Of a stretch of DNA of 64,000 bases, positions 44,480-56,468 are shown in pieces. Numbering within the stretch: position 1 is the stretch's first letter; each line of letters starts with the position of its first letter. A model generated the notes under the pieces. The model had not been told where the DNA came from. It did not search any database and saw nothing but the letters and a program-made list of their open reading frames with translations. The position numbers and the translations under genes were made by a program. The stretch comes from Gnetum montanum (taxonomy: Eukaryota > Streptophyta > Gnetopsida > Gnetales > Gnetaceae). The DNA lies in the NCBI GenBank assembly GCA_015680685.1, contig MNCI01027046.1, forward strand, positions 417,712-481,711. The letters run 5' to 3'.

Positions 44480-47311
44480 GATCAAATAGTCCCAGGCGGT
44501 GGAGGCTGCTGAGATTTTCAAGGAACTTCACCGACTCCAGGCACGTGTGGTAGCTGAGGTGGCTGTAGCTATCCTACTATGGACGAAACCTCTAGTGGAA
44601 GGTGAAAGGCATATAGTAATGCCTTCATCTTTTTCTCCTTGCTTTGGGGATCATTCACAATCCACACAACATCACCAATTTGGGCTGGAATGGGGATATC
44701 CCATTGATAGGGCATTATTAGGAACATCTCCTTTACATTAACAAACTAGGTGGCAAACTATTTGTGTTGGATATTAAACACCCTAACTACATTCCACAGC
44801 TCTTGGTAGTTGTTCATCCTCTTGGCCAAGTTCTCAGTAGTTGATCATTCATTAGTGAATCATCCCTTAAGAACTTCAAGTTCAACGTTTGCCACCGCAA
44901 GCTTTTACTTAGTGTCTTTATGATGCTTGAACTTGGCCTTGTACAAAAAATACAAGTTGGCCACCTATTTCTTGAGTTCTAACCATAGTCGTCCAATAGT
45001 CAACATGGTCAAATTTGTGTAATGGAGATTGGAAAACTCCATATATTCTATCATATCCTCAATTTGCAACTCTGTGTAGATTTTTGCTTTATTGTAGGCA
45101 TCTATCCCATCAACGATGGGTTGCCACATTTCTTTCCCTTGCTAGAGTTGTTGGGAACTTCATTCACTTTTTCCTTCACCAACTGAATGTGTTTTTCATT
45201 TACTTTCTTTTGTAGACCAACCTACTCTTTGTAATGATCTTTGACTTGCTCAAATTTGATAGCTTCTTATTTCCAGGAAGCTACCTCAATTACAATTTTT
45301 TGGTAAAGGGCGTAGACATCCTCCATGGAGAGATTTATGTTTTCTACTACCAATCTCCTTAGTTCTATGTTTTTTCTATCCAATTGCTCCTACTATTAAT
45401 GCATGAAATCTATTAATTGTTGCTTGTGCTCATCAACATTCCACAATCAATGGTTCTTTGCAGTCAACCATACATTCTCCTGGTGGGTTTGATCCAAGGC
45501 CTTCTGAATCTTGTGCTATGTGGCCTTTGCCAAGGATCTATAGAACACTGCCATCTCCATTGCACCCTCAACCCCTTTTAGTCTAGTGTTGAGCTATTCA
45601 ATAGCCCCATCTCTTGTCAGTGTTGGGTTGAGGAATGTGAGATCGAAAATCTTGGCTCTTAATTCAGAAAATTTCCTAGCCAAACATTCATTTAACTCCT
45701 TGACTATTTCAAGTTTCCCCTCCAAAATTATATTCTTGCCTCTTGCCTCTAGTAGCTTCGACTGGGTTATGGTAATATTATTTAGAAGGTTAAAGACATT
45801 TGGAAGTGATTTTTCAATTCCGACCAGTCGGTCTAATAGATCTTCATGCTATGTTGCATTTATTCTACCACTTGTGATCCTTGCAAACTTCTACACATAT
45901 TTGAGTGTAGTGATGTTCAATGTAGATTCCATAGGTGTGTTGAGTGTTTCAACAATACAGTTAGCAACCACTTCTACTGTAGTCTCCTGCCTCTAGTGCT
46001 ACATCACCAATACAGTTGTCCCTTCACCCCTCTTTCAAGCTCATTGAGAAGGTCACAATGTTTCCAGATATTTCTGGGAGTGGTTGTTATGTTGTGAGAA
46101 ATATTATGACCTCTCTAGCACTCAGATTCAACCTCACAAGTAGCTGTGTTCTTTGGGCTAATTATCTAGGCCACCTCATTAAGGTGACTCATGGCTAGTC
46201 TATACACAAATGGGTCCCCACCACTCATGCCTACTTGTTGCTCTTATTCACTCAAGAGCCATTTTTGATACTCACATAAATATTGGGCAGTTGTAGTGAT
46301 GTCTAGCATAGTTGTTCGAGTGGCAACTAGAGGTGGTGGTCGCTACTCCTCTTTTTGGATAGTGGTTGCAAGTGTCTTATCTTTCATCATTTCTACCCAA
46401 TTGGTAGCTAGAACGTGCTTAACCATATTATTAGTGTAATAGACTATTCCTTCCCTTCGATAAAGTTTTTTGATGAGGCATGGGAAGGGGAGTGCCTTCC
46501 TTTCACATTCATTTTCTTTAAACTGCTTCTCTATCTCCAGATAGATTACTTGTGGAAGATTAATGGGAAATCTTCCACTTAGAGCGACGCATGCTTGAGT
46601 AGAGAAGGTAATGATTTTGCTTGGCCTCATTGTGGAATTAAGGTGGAAGGTTGTGATCTTGTAGTAGATTTTCTCTGCTAGTGTGAGTGCACCAAACTCT
46701 TTACAGTTGACGTCATAGCACTATTGCATCCATTCTTTCTTAATGCTAGGATTCGCATGCATTAGGATCTTAGCAAGACTTGCCCATGTCTTTGGAAATG
46801 CAAGAACTTGTGTAATGGTCTGCACTAAGTAAGAAATTGAGATGTCCTTGATTTTTACTATTGATCTAGCTTCCTTGTTATTACAGAATAGAAATGTCTC
46901 TCCCATGTACCACTCCTAAGTGGAAGTGATGATTGGACACATGGGAGAGGCCTTTAGCTAGTCCTACACTTCCTTTAGTGCTTGCTCCAAGAAAGGATCA
47001 AAGTTTAACTCCTACAGCATCATTTTATGGACCTCCCATGATTTGATCTAATTTAGGCAAGCTTCTATCATGGTTACCTCAAGGTTGTCTTGTTGTGTTG
47101 GTGCATCATCCTGATGGAAGTGTTCTGTTGCTATAGCTAGTTCTAGAATCTATCAAATAGATTTCACCTTTGCCTCTTCCATAAGAGCACCTGTGGCATG
47201 GGTTTCCAGTGGTTCTTCTTGGGTCTATTCTTGGCCCCTTCCTATTCTAGGCCATTTCTCCCTTGGTTAGGACAGTCCTACATCTTGTGTATGCTTTTCT
47301 TTTGGTGTCAT
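44480..47311 (-). pseudogene. ORF3 of element D, broken
   Basis: ATG 47311-47309 (MTPKEKHTQD) abuts the acceptor GATTGTAG. The N-terminal domain has 'EWYMGETFLFCNN', 'VKIKDISISYLVQ', 'RFPINLPQVIYLEIEKQ' and 'KALPFPCLIKKLYRREGIVYY'. This is the clearest copy of the PF20167-like pattern (in..ii..ei, then lpFP.LI..L...Gv). The middle (46250-44900) is Gln/Lys/Leu-rich, probably coiled. The tail near 44650 reads 'WIVNDPQSKEKKMKALL'. About 930 codons if intact, with many TAG stops. Acts at an unknown step; position behind pol is where env-like ORFs sit in Athila and other elements. Confidence 0.68.
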
Positions 47312-47602
47312 CTACAATCACAACACATCCATGGATTAGTAGATATAATGTGTAACTTTAAATTTTTGAATACCTTCTCTCATTAGTTAGTTACACTTTG
47401 GCTAAGGTTGGACCGTGGCAAATTGATTATTTTATTAATTATTTATTGTAAATGTCACTAGAGCTTATTGGAAAGGTTTAACTCTTGTAATTTGGTGTTT
47501 AACAGTTGATTTCTTAGGTAAACCTTTGTGGGAGTTAGAAAATGGCAAAAAAAATTTCTATAAAAAATGGCACATTTGTGGCCCCCACGACAAAGAGCTT
47601 AC
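47312..47602 (-). other. Putative leader intron in front of ORF3 (element D)
   Basis: 5' splice site TCGGAG|GTAAGCTC at 47602, 3' splice site TTGTGATTGTAG|ATG at 47312, length 291 nt. Confidence 0.58.
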
Positions 47603-47860
47603 CTCCGATAGCTACAGGGCCGAAGAACAGAGTGATTTGAATAAATGGTATGGAAGTTATGGGCTTTGGCAAGTTTTGGGCTTTGAAAATTTAAAAAAAT
47701 CCTTTGGCATTTGTCAAAAATGGTAAAAATTTCTAAGTGGGGTCATGCCTATATATAGTATTTTTCCCTTATGTTGACGAGGCCTTATATACGGGGCCTC
47801 ATCTATGGGTCTACTCCATTAACAAGGCCCCATATATGGGGCCCATAGGCAAAAATTTTC
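47603..47860 (-). promoter_or_regulatory. U3-like internal promoter upstream of ORF3 (element D)
   Basis: TATATATA at 47750-47757, 148 nt upstream of the donor (149 in A). Repeats GGCCTTATATACGGGGCCTC and AAGGCCCCATATATGGGGCC (47780-47850) resemble D's LTR U3 repeats 'GGGCCCCATAAACG' and 'GATGGGGCCTTATCG'. The second is a near-perfect palindrome. Confidence 0.58.
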
Positions 47861-49440
47861 AAATTTGAATATCTCAAAAAATATAAGGAATTTTTCAATG
47901 AATTTTGGGTCCATGGAATCCTAGAAAAGCCAAGAATATGTTAAAATCATTGAAGAGGATCTTTAAATGCTCAAAAATTGAAAAATTCAATAGAGAATGT
48001 GTTCAATGAACAAAATATGTAAAGGAGCACATGGTGTGATGCAGAAGATGGGTGTATGAAAGATTCTAATTACAAGAATGCCTAAGGATAAGGTACTTAA
48101 CGAATCCAACTAAGAGATATGCAAGTGGATCCTTCCCATAGTAGGCACATGCCTTGTTTGCCTTTTCATAATCTCAACCTAAGAAGTCCATGGGCCCCAT
48201 AGGTGATCAATTGTTAACAAAAGTTAAAGGACCAAAACCTAGAAGATTCTACCTAAGAATTCAAATACGTTGAACTAAGACATGGAATCAAGAACATGGA
48301 CACTGACAATGAGGTGAATTATGATTATCATAGATGAATTATGGAGAAGGTGGAATGAAATTACAAATTAAGGTCATAAGAAATTCCTTATGGAGTTTTG
48401 TGTTTAAAATGACTTGAGAAGATCCATCCTTAGTGCAAACCAAAACCAACCCCTTTCAGTGACATCACATTATCACTCCAAAATCAATCTAGTCCCTTGA
48501 GACATAGGAGTGCTCCCATAGAATAACCACCATTCCATAAAGAGAAGTAGAAAGTGAGAGAGGGCCTTATTTAGAGGGGAACTTCAAGCATGGGTAACAT
48601 GTATTTCTAGTCCCATAACCAGTGCTTGTAGCCTATTTATTTATCTAAGGGGTGTGCTTTGAATTCCCATCATGTTTTTTATTTTTATTTTTATTTCATT
48701 AGAGTTTGGTTTTTTTTTGGATGGGAACCAGACCATGTAAAGACTTTATTTGACTTCCTATTATTGGATGACATGGAATAGTAAGAAGTCTATAAAAAAT
48801 ACTTGAGCACCCAAGTAAGTAGAAGAGTAGGAAGAGTATTGAATCCCTTTGAAATCACACCTTGTACAAACCTTTGAATCCTTCCCAATTCCGAAAACTA
48901 CTAAGGGCATCAATTTATTAAAAGTTTAGTTAATGAAAGGAACCTTAAACTTTCACAATAAGGAAAACCACAAAGTTTGTGAATGGGTGGATGTCATGAA
49001 CTCATTGGTTGTTCATGAAAAAGAAACCATGATTGACCCACTAGTACAAAAATTTAAAAATAAAAACCAAACATTAGTAAATAAAACATTAAGCACAAAC
49101 CACTATGTCCTGTTTGCACAAAGCACGTTTGTTAGCAAAAATTTTGAAAATCACACTCAAACAAAACAAAGTAAAAAATATAAGAACATGTAAAATATTC
49201 AAGAAAGATTCAAACGTACTAATGATGGTGTAAAATAAAAAATGGTGTAAAAATAGGAAAAATTTTGAAAATCAAAAAGGCGTAAAATAAACAAATTGCA
49301 AAGACAAAAATGCGTAAAACAAAAAATAGAAAAATTGAGGAGCCATATGGATGATTAGCATGGATGGCCATCTTCCCCATGATTGAGTTAGAAGGAAGAC
49401 ATCTGAAAATTTGAGCATGGTTGTCCATCCATTAAGGTAT
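47861..49440 (-). other. Conserved non-coding block (element D)
   Basis: Shares with A and F the 'AAGTGGATCCTTCCCATAGTAGGC' segment (48122), 'GACATCACATTATCACTCC' (48461), one hairpin (48648) and an A-rich array of AAAATNGTRTAAAATA units (49190-49340). Confidence 0.65.
48648..48733 (-). other. Conserved hairpin (element D)
   Basis: GGTGTG...TTCCCATC, a T-rich loop, GATGGGAA...CAGACC. The inner stem is perfect over 8 bp; the outer stem has one mismatch. Confidence 0.6.
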
Positions 49441-50660
49441 TTATTGCACTAGCTTGCTTAGGCTCATGAAAAAGCTTCACTTATTGGATGTTGACCAACT
49501 AATTTTTATTTGGGCTCTCAAGTTTGTATATGATCATGGCCCTAGATGAAAAGGTTTCATCAATTATATAAAGTCCCTCCCACAACGTTTGGAACTTTGC
49601 TTTCTAGGGTAGATGTGTGAGGTTCCTGTAGAGAACCTTATATCCTAGTTGAAATTTGACTCTTCAAATTCTCAAGTCATGTCATTGCTTGTTGAATACC
49701 TTATGCACTTTATTTGAAGATAAGATCACTAATCAATTTTTTTTAGCACATTGAGGTTGGTAAGTCTTTCTTTTTATGCTAGACTTAAGTCAAGGTTTAG
49801 ATCATAGGCTGTTAAAAGTGTACAACTTGGATTGAATTAAGAGGATTGGAAGTTTTCCATATCCTAGGTTGTAGGGAGAGTAGCCAATAGGGAGTTTCCA
49901 TGTTGAGTGATAGGCCCAAACAACATCATTGAGTTTTGTGCTTTAGTCTCTCCTATATTTTCTTATGGTCTTTGTTAGGATCTTTATGATCTCCCTATTA
50001 GTTACCTCTGCTTAACTATTGGCTTCGAGGTGATAGGGTGTTGTTAATTTATGTTTGACCCCCAAGCATTGCATAATTTTTTGGAAGGTGGCACCAATAA
50101 AATGAGTTCCATTATAAAAAATTAGTGCACATGGCATCCCAAACCTATTTACAGCATTTTGTTGTATGAATCTAGTAGTAGTGGATGATGTACAGTCAGT
50201 GACGGCTACTGCTTCTACTCATTTGGTGTAGTAGTCAACTACTACGATGATATATGCCTTTTCATTAGACATGGGTGTGATGAGACCCATGAAGTTAATG
50301 CCCCATATGTCAAAGGGCTCCAGTAGTTGAATCCACTATTGAGGATCCTCCATTTGTGCAGTCATCCCACCATCTCTTTGATAGCATTCACAAGATCAGA
50401 TAAATTGATGGGCATCCCTAAAGATTGTAGGCCAATAGTATTTTACTATTATGATTTTTATGGTCGTGTGTCTCCTTGCATAGTGACCTCCATAAGGGCC
50501 TTCATGAGCATCCTAGAGAATGAAAAATTGATCTACATCAAGGACACACTAATGAATCAAGCCATTAGCACACACCTTGTAAAGGTGTCTGTTGATTTCC
50601 ATGAAGTACTTTGTTCGATGAAGAAATTGTTATTTCTTCCTAAAGTCAAGACCTTGTGGT
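49441..50660 (-). pseudogene. Integrase of element D
   Basis: Aligns throughout with 30231-31500 of A: the DNA for the GPY module (49570-49600), the core region with 'GTCAATGTCCC'-type landmarks, and the zinc region near 50400. Frames are broken by many stops and small indels. Confidence 0.8.
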
Positions 50661-51610
50661 ATCTCCTGAGTGAGAAGGTAAGTGAGGATGTCATTATATC
50701 ATTTTGTTTTTATGGGCACTTGGTCATTTATTGCTCTTGTAAAGAGGAGTTTGTCTAGAAATTGGTCAAAGAGTGGGCTCTCCTCCTCTTTGTTATCCCA
50801 TCTTAATAAAAAAAGATGGTCAGTGATCATATTCTCAGTCCCTTTCCAATCTACCATTGTGAAATTGAATTCTTGAAAGATCACAAGCCATCGTATGATA
50901 CAGGGGCTCATCATTGTCTTGTTCATTAGGAAGTAGATGGCATTGTGATTTGTCTGCACAAACACTTTGTAGTCAAGCACATAGTGCCTAAAATTTTTGA
51001 GAGCATACATCACTGTCATTAGTTCTTTCTCAGTTGTGGTGTAATTTAACTATGCATCAACAATTCTCTAGCTTGTGCAATGGATGTAATATGGACATTT
51101 CTTATCATCCAACTATATAAGCATTTCTCCCAAGGCATAATTAGATGCATCCATCATTATATGAAACAGTCTGGAATAGTTTGGTGCCTATAGAATTGGA
51201 GTTTTTACAAATATTTCTTTTAATAGTTGGAATGCATGTTTGCACTCCTTAGTCTAGATGAATGGAGAATCTTTCTTTGTAAGCTCAACCAACATTTTTG
51301 CAATCCTAGAGAAATTATCTATGAACTATTTATAGTAGCCAATGTGTCCAAGGAATGATCAAACATCTTTAACTATTTCTGGTTGATGTGTAATTCCCTG
51401 GATGACCTTTATCTTTTTAGGTTCTACCTCAATCCCTTTTTGCAAAATTTGATGCCCTAGTACTATGCACTCTTAGACCATTAAATGTCTTTTCTACCAA
51501 TTAAGCCCAAGGTTTTTTTCAACACATCTTTTCAGTACTTGCTCAAGGCAATCCAAGGCTTGCTGAAATGTAGTCCCATAGGTAGAGAAGTTATTCATAA
51601 AGACTTCTAC
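50661..51610 (-). pseudogene. RNase H and RT C-terminal half of element D
   Basis: RNase H: 'MMDASNYALGEML' (Asp kept), 'LNYTTTEKELMTVMYALKNFRHY' and 'FVQTNHNAIYFLMNK', followed by the tether 'PLFDQFLDKLLF' (open frame 51019-50699). RT: 'VGVEVFMNNFSTYG' near 51600, the catalytic FMDD changed to FMNN by two G-to-A transitions. The solo LTR begins right behind it. Confidence 0.85.
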
Positions 51611-51615
51611 CCCAC

Positions 51616-52504
51616 TGATGAAGCGCTAAACAGTCAATGTGTTGACTAGGCCGCATATACAGGGCCCCGCATACGTGGCCACGTCGATGTGGCCCCATCG
51701 ATGCATCCCTCCATGCATCGATGCGGCCCCATTTACGTAGAGCTTGTTTTAGCCTATAAATAAGTGGCCCTTTGCCACACCTAGGTATCTTTTTAGTAGT
51801 TGTAGCAAAGCCCTTGCATTTTGTTTCCATAAGATTTAGAATATTTTCCCAATGCATTCCTACAGTGTGATGCTTGTAATTGTACGGCACCTTTATTCGA
51901 GTGTGACGTACTTGGACGCGCACATGACCGGAAATAAAGATCAAGATTACTTCACCATTGCAGCATTCACTTAGTTTTAATTGTTTAACTGTTATTGTTA
52001 ATTATTATTGTTATTTGTTGTTTTCTTAGTTAATATTTCTTTATCACCATTTACTATTCCTGTTGTTAAATGTGGAATGAGTACGACTTAATCACAAGCA
52101 TTTAAGTATGACTACTTGGTAACCCAGTAGCGTACCTAGGATCTACGATTGGTAATCCTAGTAGTAGTCGTGCACGAGGTTCAAGATGTGTATAGAGGAT
52201 TAAGGAATGGATGCTCATCGCACGTACGTTAGCTTAGACTCATTTCCTATTGTTCATTAGTTTAATCAAGATTATTTTCCATTGTCTCTAGGAGTAGCAT
52301 TAGTTTAGGATCACATCATACGCCTGACTCTGGACTAAACCATACGTGATAAAGCAAATACTAGTCCAGGTGGGAAGACAGCAAATTACGATCAACATGT
52401 AACTATCTAGATACCACAACTAGCCTATCCACGGAGTTCAATCGGATCGTGCATGAACGCTCGTATTCATATGGTTGAGTGTAGGGGTACCTTGCCGCTC
52501 ATCA
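51616..52504 (+). mobile_element. Solo LTR with perfect target duplication CCCAC
   Basis: 889 bp, TGATGAAGCGC...CCTTGCCGCTCATCA, flanked by CCCAC (51611-51615 and 52505-52509). TATAAATA at 51755-51762. Upstream U3 repeats GATGTGGCCCCATCGATGC and GCATCGATGCGGCCCC are CG-rich. GGTAACCCAGTAG and GGTAATCCTAGTAG lie at 52120-52165, AATAAAG at 51932. It belongs to the A/D subfamily, lies opposite to its host element, and has lost fewer CGs than D, so it inserted later. Confidence 0.95.
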
Positions 52505-52509
52505 CCCAC

Positions 52510-52960
52510 TACCAATCTGACTAGGCATTGAAATGTTGCAAGGGCATTGCACAAACTGAACAACATCTCACAATATGGAAAAGTCCCTCAGGAACTCATG
52601 AATGTTGTCATGCCCTAATCTTCTAGTAAAATTTGGATTTGATTATAGCCACTATAACCATCTAAGAAGCTATAATAGTAATGTCCAAAAATGGTGTCCA
52701 ACACTTGGTCCACAAATGGCAATGGGAAATGATATTTAAATGTTGTCATGTTCAATAGCCTAAAGTTGATGTAAACCCACCACTTGCCACATTTCTTTGA
52801 CACAATTACGAGTGGGCTAACCCACTCACTATCCATGATGGAATAAATGAACCCTGCCTTGAGAAGTTGTTCAGTTTCCTCTTTGAAAATCTACTTCAAT
52901 TTGGGGTTTAGCTACCTCTACGGCTATCTTCTTGGCTTCATGGCTAGGTCAATATAGATA
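52510..52960 (-). pseudogene. Reverse transcriptase N-terminal half of element D
   Basis: Open frame 52836-52615: 'DSEWVSPLVIVSKKCGKWWVYINFRLLN' and 'YYSFLDGYSGYNQIQI', which holds the first catalytic Asp. It joins 51610 once the solo LTR is removed. Confidence 0.88.
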
Positions 52961-53830
52961 CGATGCTAGCATATCTGTGGATCAATTCCATTCAGTTTGA
53001 GATATGACCAAGAAAAGGTTGTTGGCCATTTTTTTGACCACCTTCAATAGCTTGTCTTTCTATTCTGGAGCAAGATTTGCATTAATTATGATTAGCTTGC
53101 CATTGTCTAAAAATGCATGCTGCATGCCAGCTAATAGAGTTTTTACTTCTAAGGGCTCTTGCTTGAAATTATCAAGGATTTCCAACTCTCCCCAATAGGA
53201 ATCATCATCTTCATCATTGGAGAGTTGGCGATGAACTTTCTCAAGTTCATCTATGCCTTTGACATAAGCACATGTCAGGCTCTTAACTAATTCCATGCAT
53301 AATGTGCTACTAGATGTTTGTTTCTTATGCACACTAATTACATGCTTTGATGAATTTACTTTTAATGGACTAGATGTTCTACATGCAATTACACCTGTTA
53401 TCACTATACACAATGCATGGAACATGCTTCTTCTCTATTTATCCAAATTCATTTTCCTTAAATATTTCCAATGAGAGGTCTCTTATGCCCATTCGTGCAT
53501 CAACTGTGCTTAACCAAGCCCTTCCCATAATGATGGGGAAGTTACCTTTGCAGTTCTCAACCTTGATCACCAGAAGATCGATAGGATATGACCACCCAAA
53601 AACTATGGTCACAATGTCCTCCAATAGCCCCAAAGGGATAATGATTGACTAGTCTACCAATTCCAAATGGATGTTGCTCTTCTTGAGAGGTGGTAGGTTC
53701 CAAGCCTTGTACATGTCATAAGAGATGAGATTGATACCCAAACTAGAATTAAGAAGAGCCTTGCATGGCTCATGTCCAGCGATCTACAAGTAAATAAGAG
53801 GACTTCCTAGGTTAGATCTTTTTGTGGGAA
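52961..53830 (-). pseudogene. Protease of element D
   Basis: Retropepsin-like: 'ALLNSSLGINLIS' (near 53745) stands where the D[ST]G active site belongs, with Asp changed to Asn. 'FPIIMGRAWLSTVDARMGIRDLSLEI' (53560-53480) matches the conserved ILGR..L......D...G.L.L end of plant gypsy proteases. The acidic linker 'NDEDDDSYWGELEIL' follows. Confidence 0.8.
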
Positions 53831-56340
53831 GGTTTCCAACCTTGATCTAATTGGAAAAAACATGAGTTAATAGCACAGTGTGAATCTGAGGTAGCATTTG
53901 GTTTGAAGAGTGTTCGAATGTGTTTGATGTAAAGGATGAGGATGTTAGAGATACATGGTGACTAGCTACTTTAGGTTATGAGGGCTTAGTAGCACTGTTG
54001 AATAAAAAAAATGGTCATTTCTTAAATCAATTGTCCAAACCACTCGACTAGAAGACCGATTGTAAATTTACAGCCCTTGTAGCATTTCATTACTATAGGT
54101 ATGGGGGAATTTCACCCTGCATGGATGGAACAAGAGGTAACTAGGTTGAGGGTGGAGGGATGTACATAGAAGAATGTGGAGGATGGTATGGATATGGGTT
54201 CTCCCATCAATTAGATGGTGAATGAGTTTAATGGTACTCTATAGGGTAATAATGATGTTGAATGATGCATGGCTTATAGAGCTTCATGAAGAAATGGGTT
54301 GCTAAACATAGTATCCATATGGATTTGGTTGCCTGTAAGGGTACTGTTGTCTAAGCGATGGCATTCCCATGACTATGGTTGGTGCCACTGTTGGTATTGC
54401 TCATATGGTTGTGATGGAGCTTCACTTGGATATTAAGCTTGTTGTTGCTAGTGGAATTACCTTGGATTGCCTTGAGGATAAGGCAAACTTCTGGGTGCTT
54501 GCCTCCTTACTAGTCATAGATTTAGTGCATACATCCCAGACTCTTGTAAGTATGACACCATAGGGAAGCATCTATTTAAATTTTCATATTAACAAATGTC
54601 ACAGCCATCATCATCATCATCAGAATCTATCTCAACAACTTCTTCTACTACAGCATCTTTCCCTTACCTCTCTAGTAAGCATGTTCAACTTCTTTTTACC
54701 TCCCATGATCACAATCACTATTCTGCTCTTTGGATGCTTTAGCAATCTTCATAGCAATTTGGAATTTTTCATCCAAAGAGTCTCATAATTTATCAACCTT
54801 TGCTGAAATATTAGAAATAGATTTTTGGATGGGCAAGATTTTCCTGTTCACCACTTCATCTAGTGGTAACTCCTCCTCATCAAAAAATCAGGCCTCCCTT
54901 TTCAAATAGAAGGGTCTCTATTATATTCTTCTACACTTTTCCTTTTCTGCAATTCACCTTCTTCTTTTGCTACTTGCTCTATCGACCTTTTTATCTGATG
55001 AGCTCTCAATTTAGATAGTCTCCCTTGGGCATAATCCCCAAGAGTTCTTTTAGTTTCTACTCTAAGCCCATCTATGATGTGGCAGAGTTGTTCCCTCTGA
55101 GAATAACCATGGCTAGGGCATCGATGTATGAGAGAATAATATCTATTCATGGTGGCATCCAAGGGTTCATGTGTTCTTTGTTTCCAGCCTTAGATTTTCC
55201 TTCTCAGATTAGACACTTTGGAGTACATCTGGTATTTGACATTAAATAGCTCAAGCATTGTACTTCATTGGTGAATAGATTTCGGCTCTAAGGATTGGTA
55301 CCAGCTTTTAGCCTTCTTCATGAGTGTGTTGGGGAAGAGTTTGAGTTTTTTCCAATCATTTTCAATATTTTGTAAGGCACAGACATCGTGAAAAGCTTGT
55401 AGATGTGTCTGTGGATTAGAGTTATATCCCCCCTCAAATCTTGGGATATTGTTCATGTTGAAGTGCTTGATCTGACTATCTTTCACATGCCTAGTTGGAA
55501 TCTTAACTTCCTATGTAATGTTCAGCATGCTTTGAGTTGCCAACAAAGGCTCATCATCATCATTATTTTATTGTTGCTAATGATGTCCTCTATTATCCCT
55601 TTGTTCATTATAAGCTTGATTATTAATATTGTTGTCCTATTGAGCACCTCCATCATGATTATTCTTTCTCTAGCATCTTTTAGAATCAGAGGAAGAGAAA
55701 GAAGAGGATTTCTATGAGGAGGACAAAGAGAGAGGAGGACTACCACCACCATGATGTTTGATAGCTCCCTTTCAGTTTTCACAACCATGCTCATCAAATT
55801 TCTTATTATCTTGATGCTTGCCCAAGCTCTTGCCTTGACTACTATCTTTTTCTAAACCCAGAATGTTGATAGTAGAATGTAGATTTAGGTTCACACCTCC
55901 ATCATTAGTAACCAAGGGTAGAGAATTGTCATGTTGAGAGCCCTCAAAGGGGGGATCCTCGTTGTCATCTTGGTTTATCAAAAACAAGGGATTGGTGAAG
56001 TGTTTTTCCTTCATAGCCTCATGATTCTTCTCCTAATGTTGATCTATCCTACGTTGTCTGTTAGTGGGACAATAGTCTTAATACTCATAGTCATGCATAA
56101 CATACTCTTCTTGAAGATCATGAATGCCTAACTTCTTAAGAGTTCAAAGTAGCATCACGGGCATAGATCGATTGGAGGCATTACAATGTTGCCCTCCATA
56201 TCATGTCATTACAGTTGCTCATCCTAGTGTAAGATGAAGGTGAAATCAAGCACATACTTATCTAGATGAGTATATACCACCTTGCACAATTGTGGAACCA
56301 ATAGTTTGACATCTTCATGCCTATGAGAAGAAGAAGACAT
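53831..56340 (-). pseudogene. gag of element D
   Basis: ATG at 56340, 110 nt inside the PBS. 'FILH', in-frame TAG, 'DE' as in A and E. The capsid-type domain at 55486-54902: 'IPRFEGGYNSNPQTHLQAF', 'KKAKSWYQSLE', and after a gap 'CHIIDGLRVETKRTLGDYAQG'. The latter is the same conserved piece seen in other plant gypsy gags (..F..GL......LD..A.G). C-terminal part is low-complexity. Confidence 0.78.
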
Positions 56341-56449
56341 TTTGCAAACAAATAAAATATTAGTGTGAGAGTGATGTTGGCCTTGGGTTCATCCAATGAT
56401 ATTAATAATGTTCACTAATCATAAATAGTGCACGTTTCAACAAATAGAG

Positions 56450-56467
56450 TCCCCAGCAATGGTGCCA
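56450..56467 (-). other. Primer-binding site, tRNA-Asp type (element D)
   Basis: 15 of 18 match to TGGCGCCGTTGCCGGGGA; all three mismatches are CG-site transitions. Confidence 0.88.
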
Positions 56468-56468
56468 A

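Noticed and set aside
45586-45996. 136-codon plus-strand ORF with Ser/Phe-rich sequence
   Set aside because: Antisense of the helical part of ORF3 in D; no independent conservation.
50327-50758. 143-codon plus-strand ORF
   Set aside because: It is antisense to integrase/RNase H of D. A similar shadow frame exists at 31218-31493 in A for the same reason.
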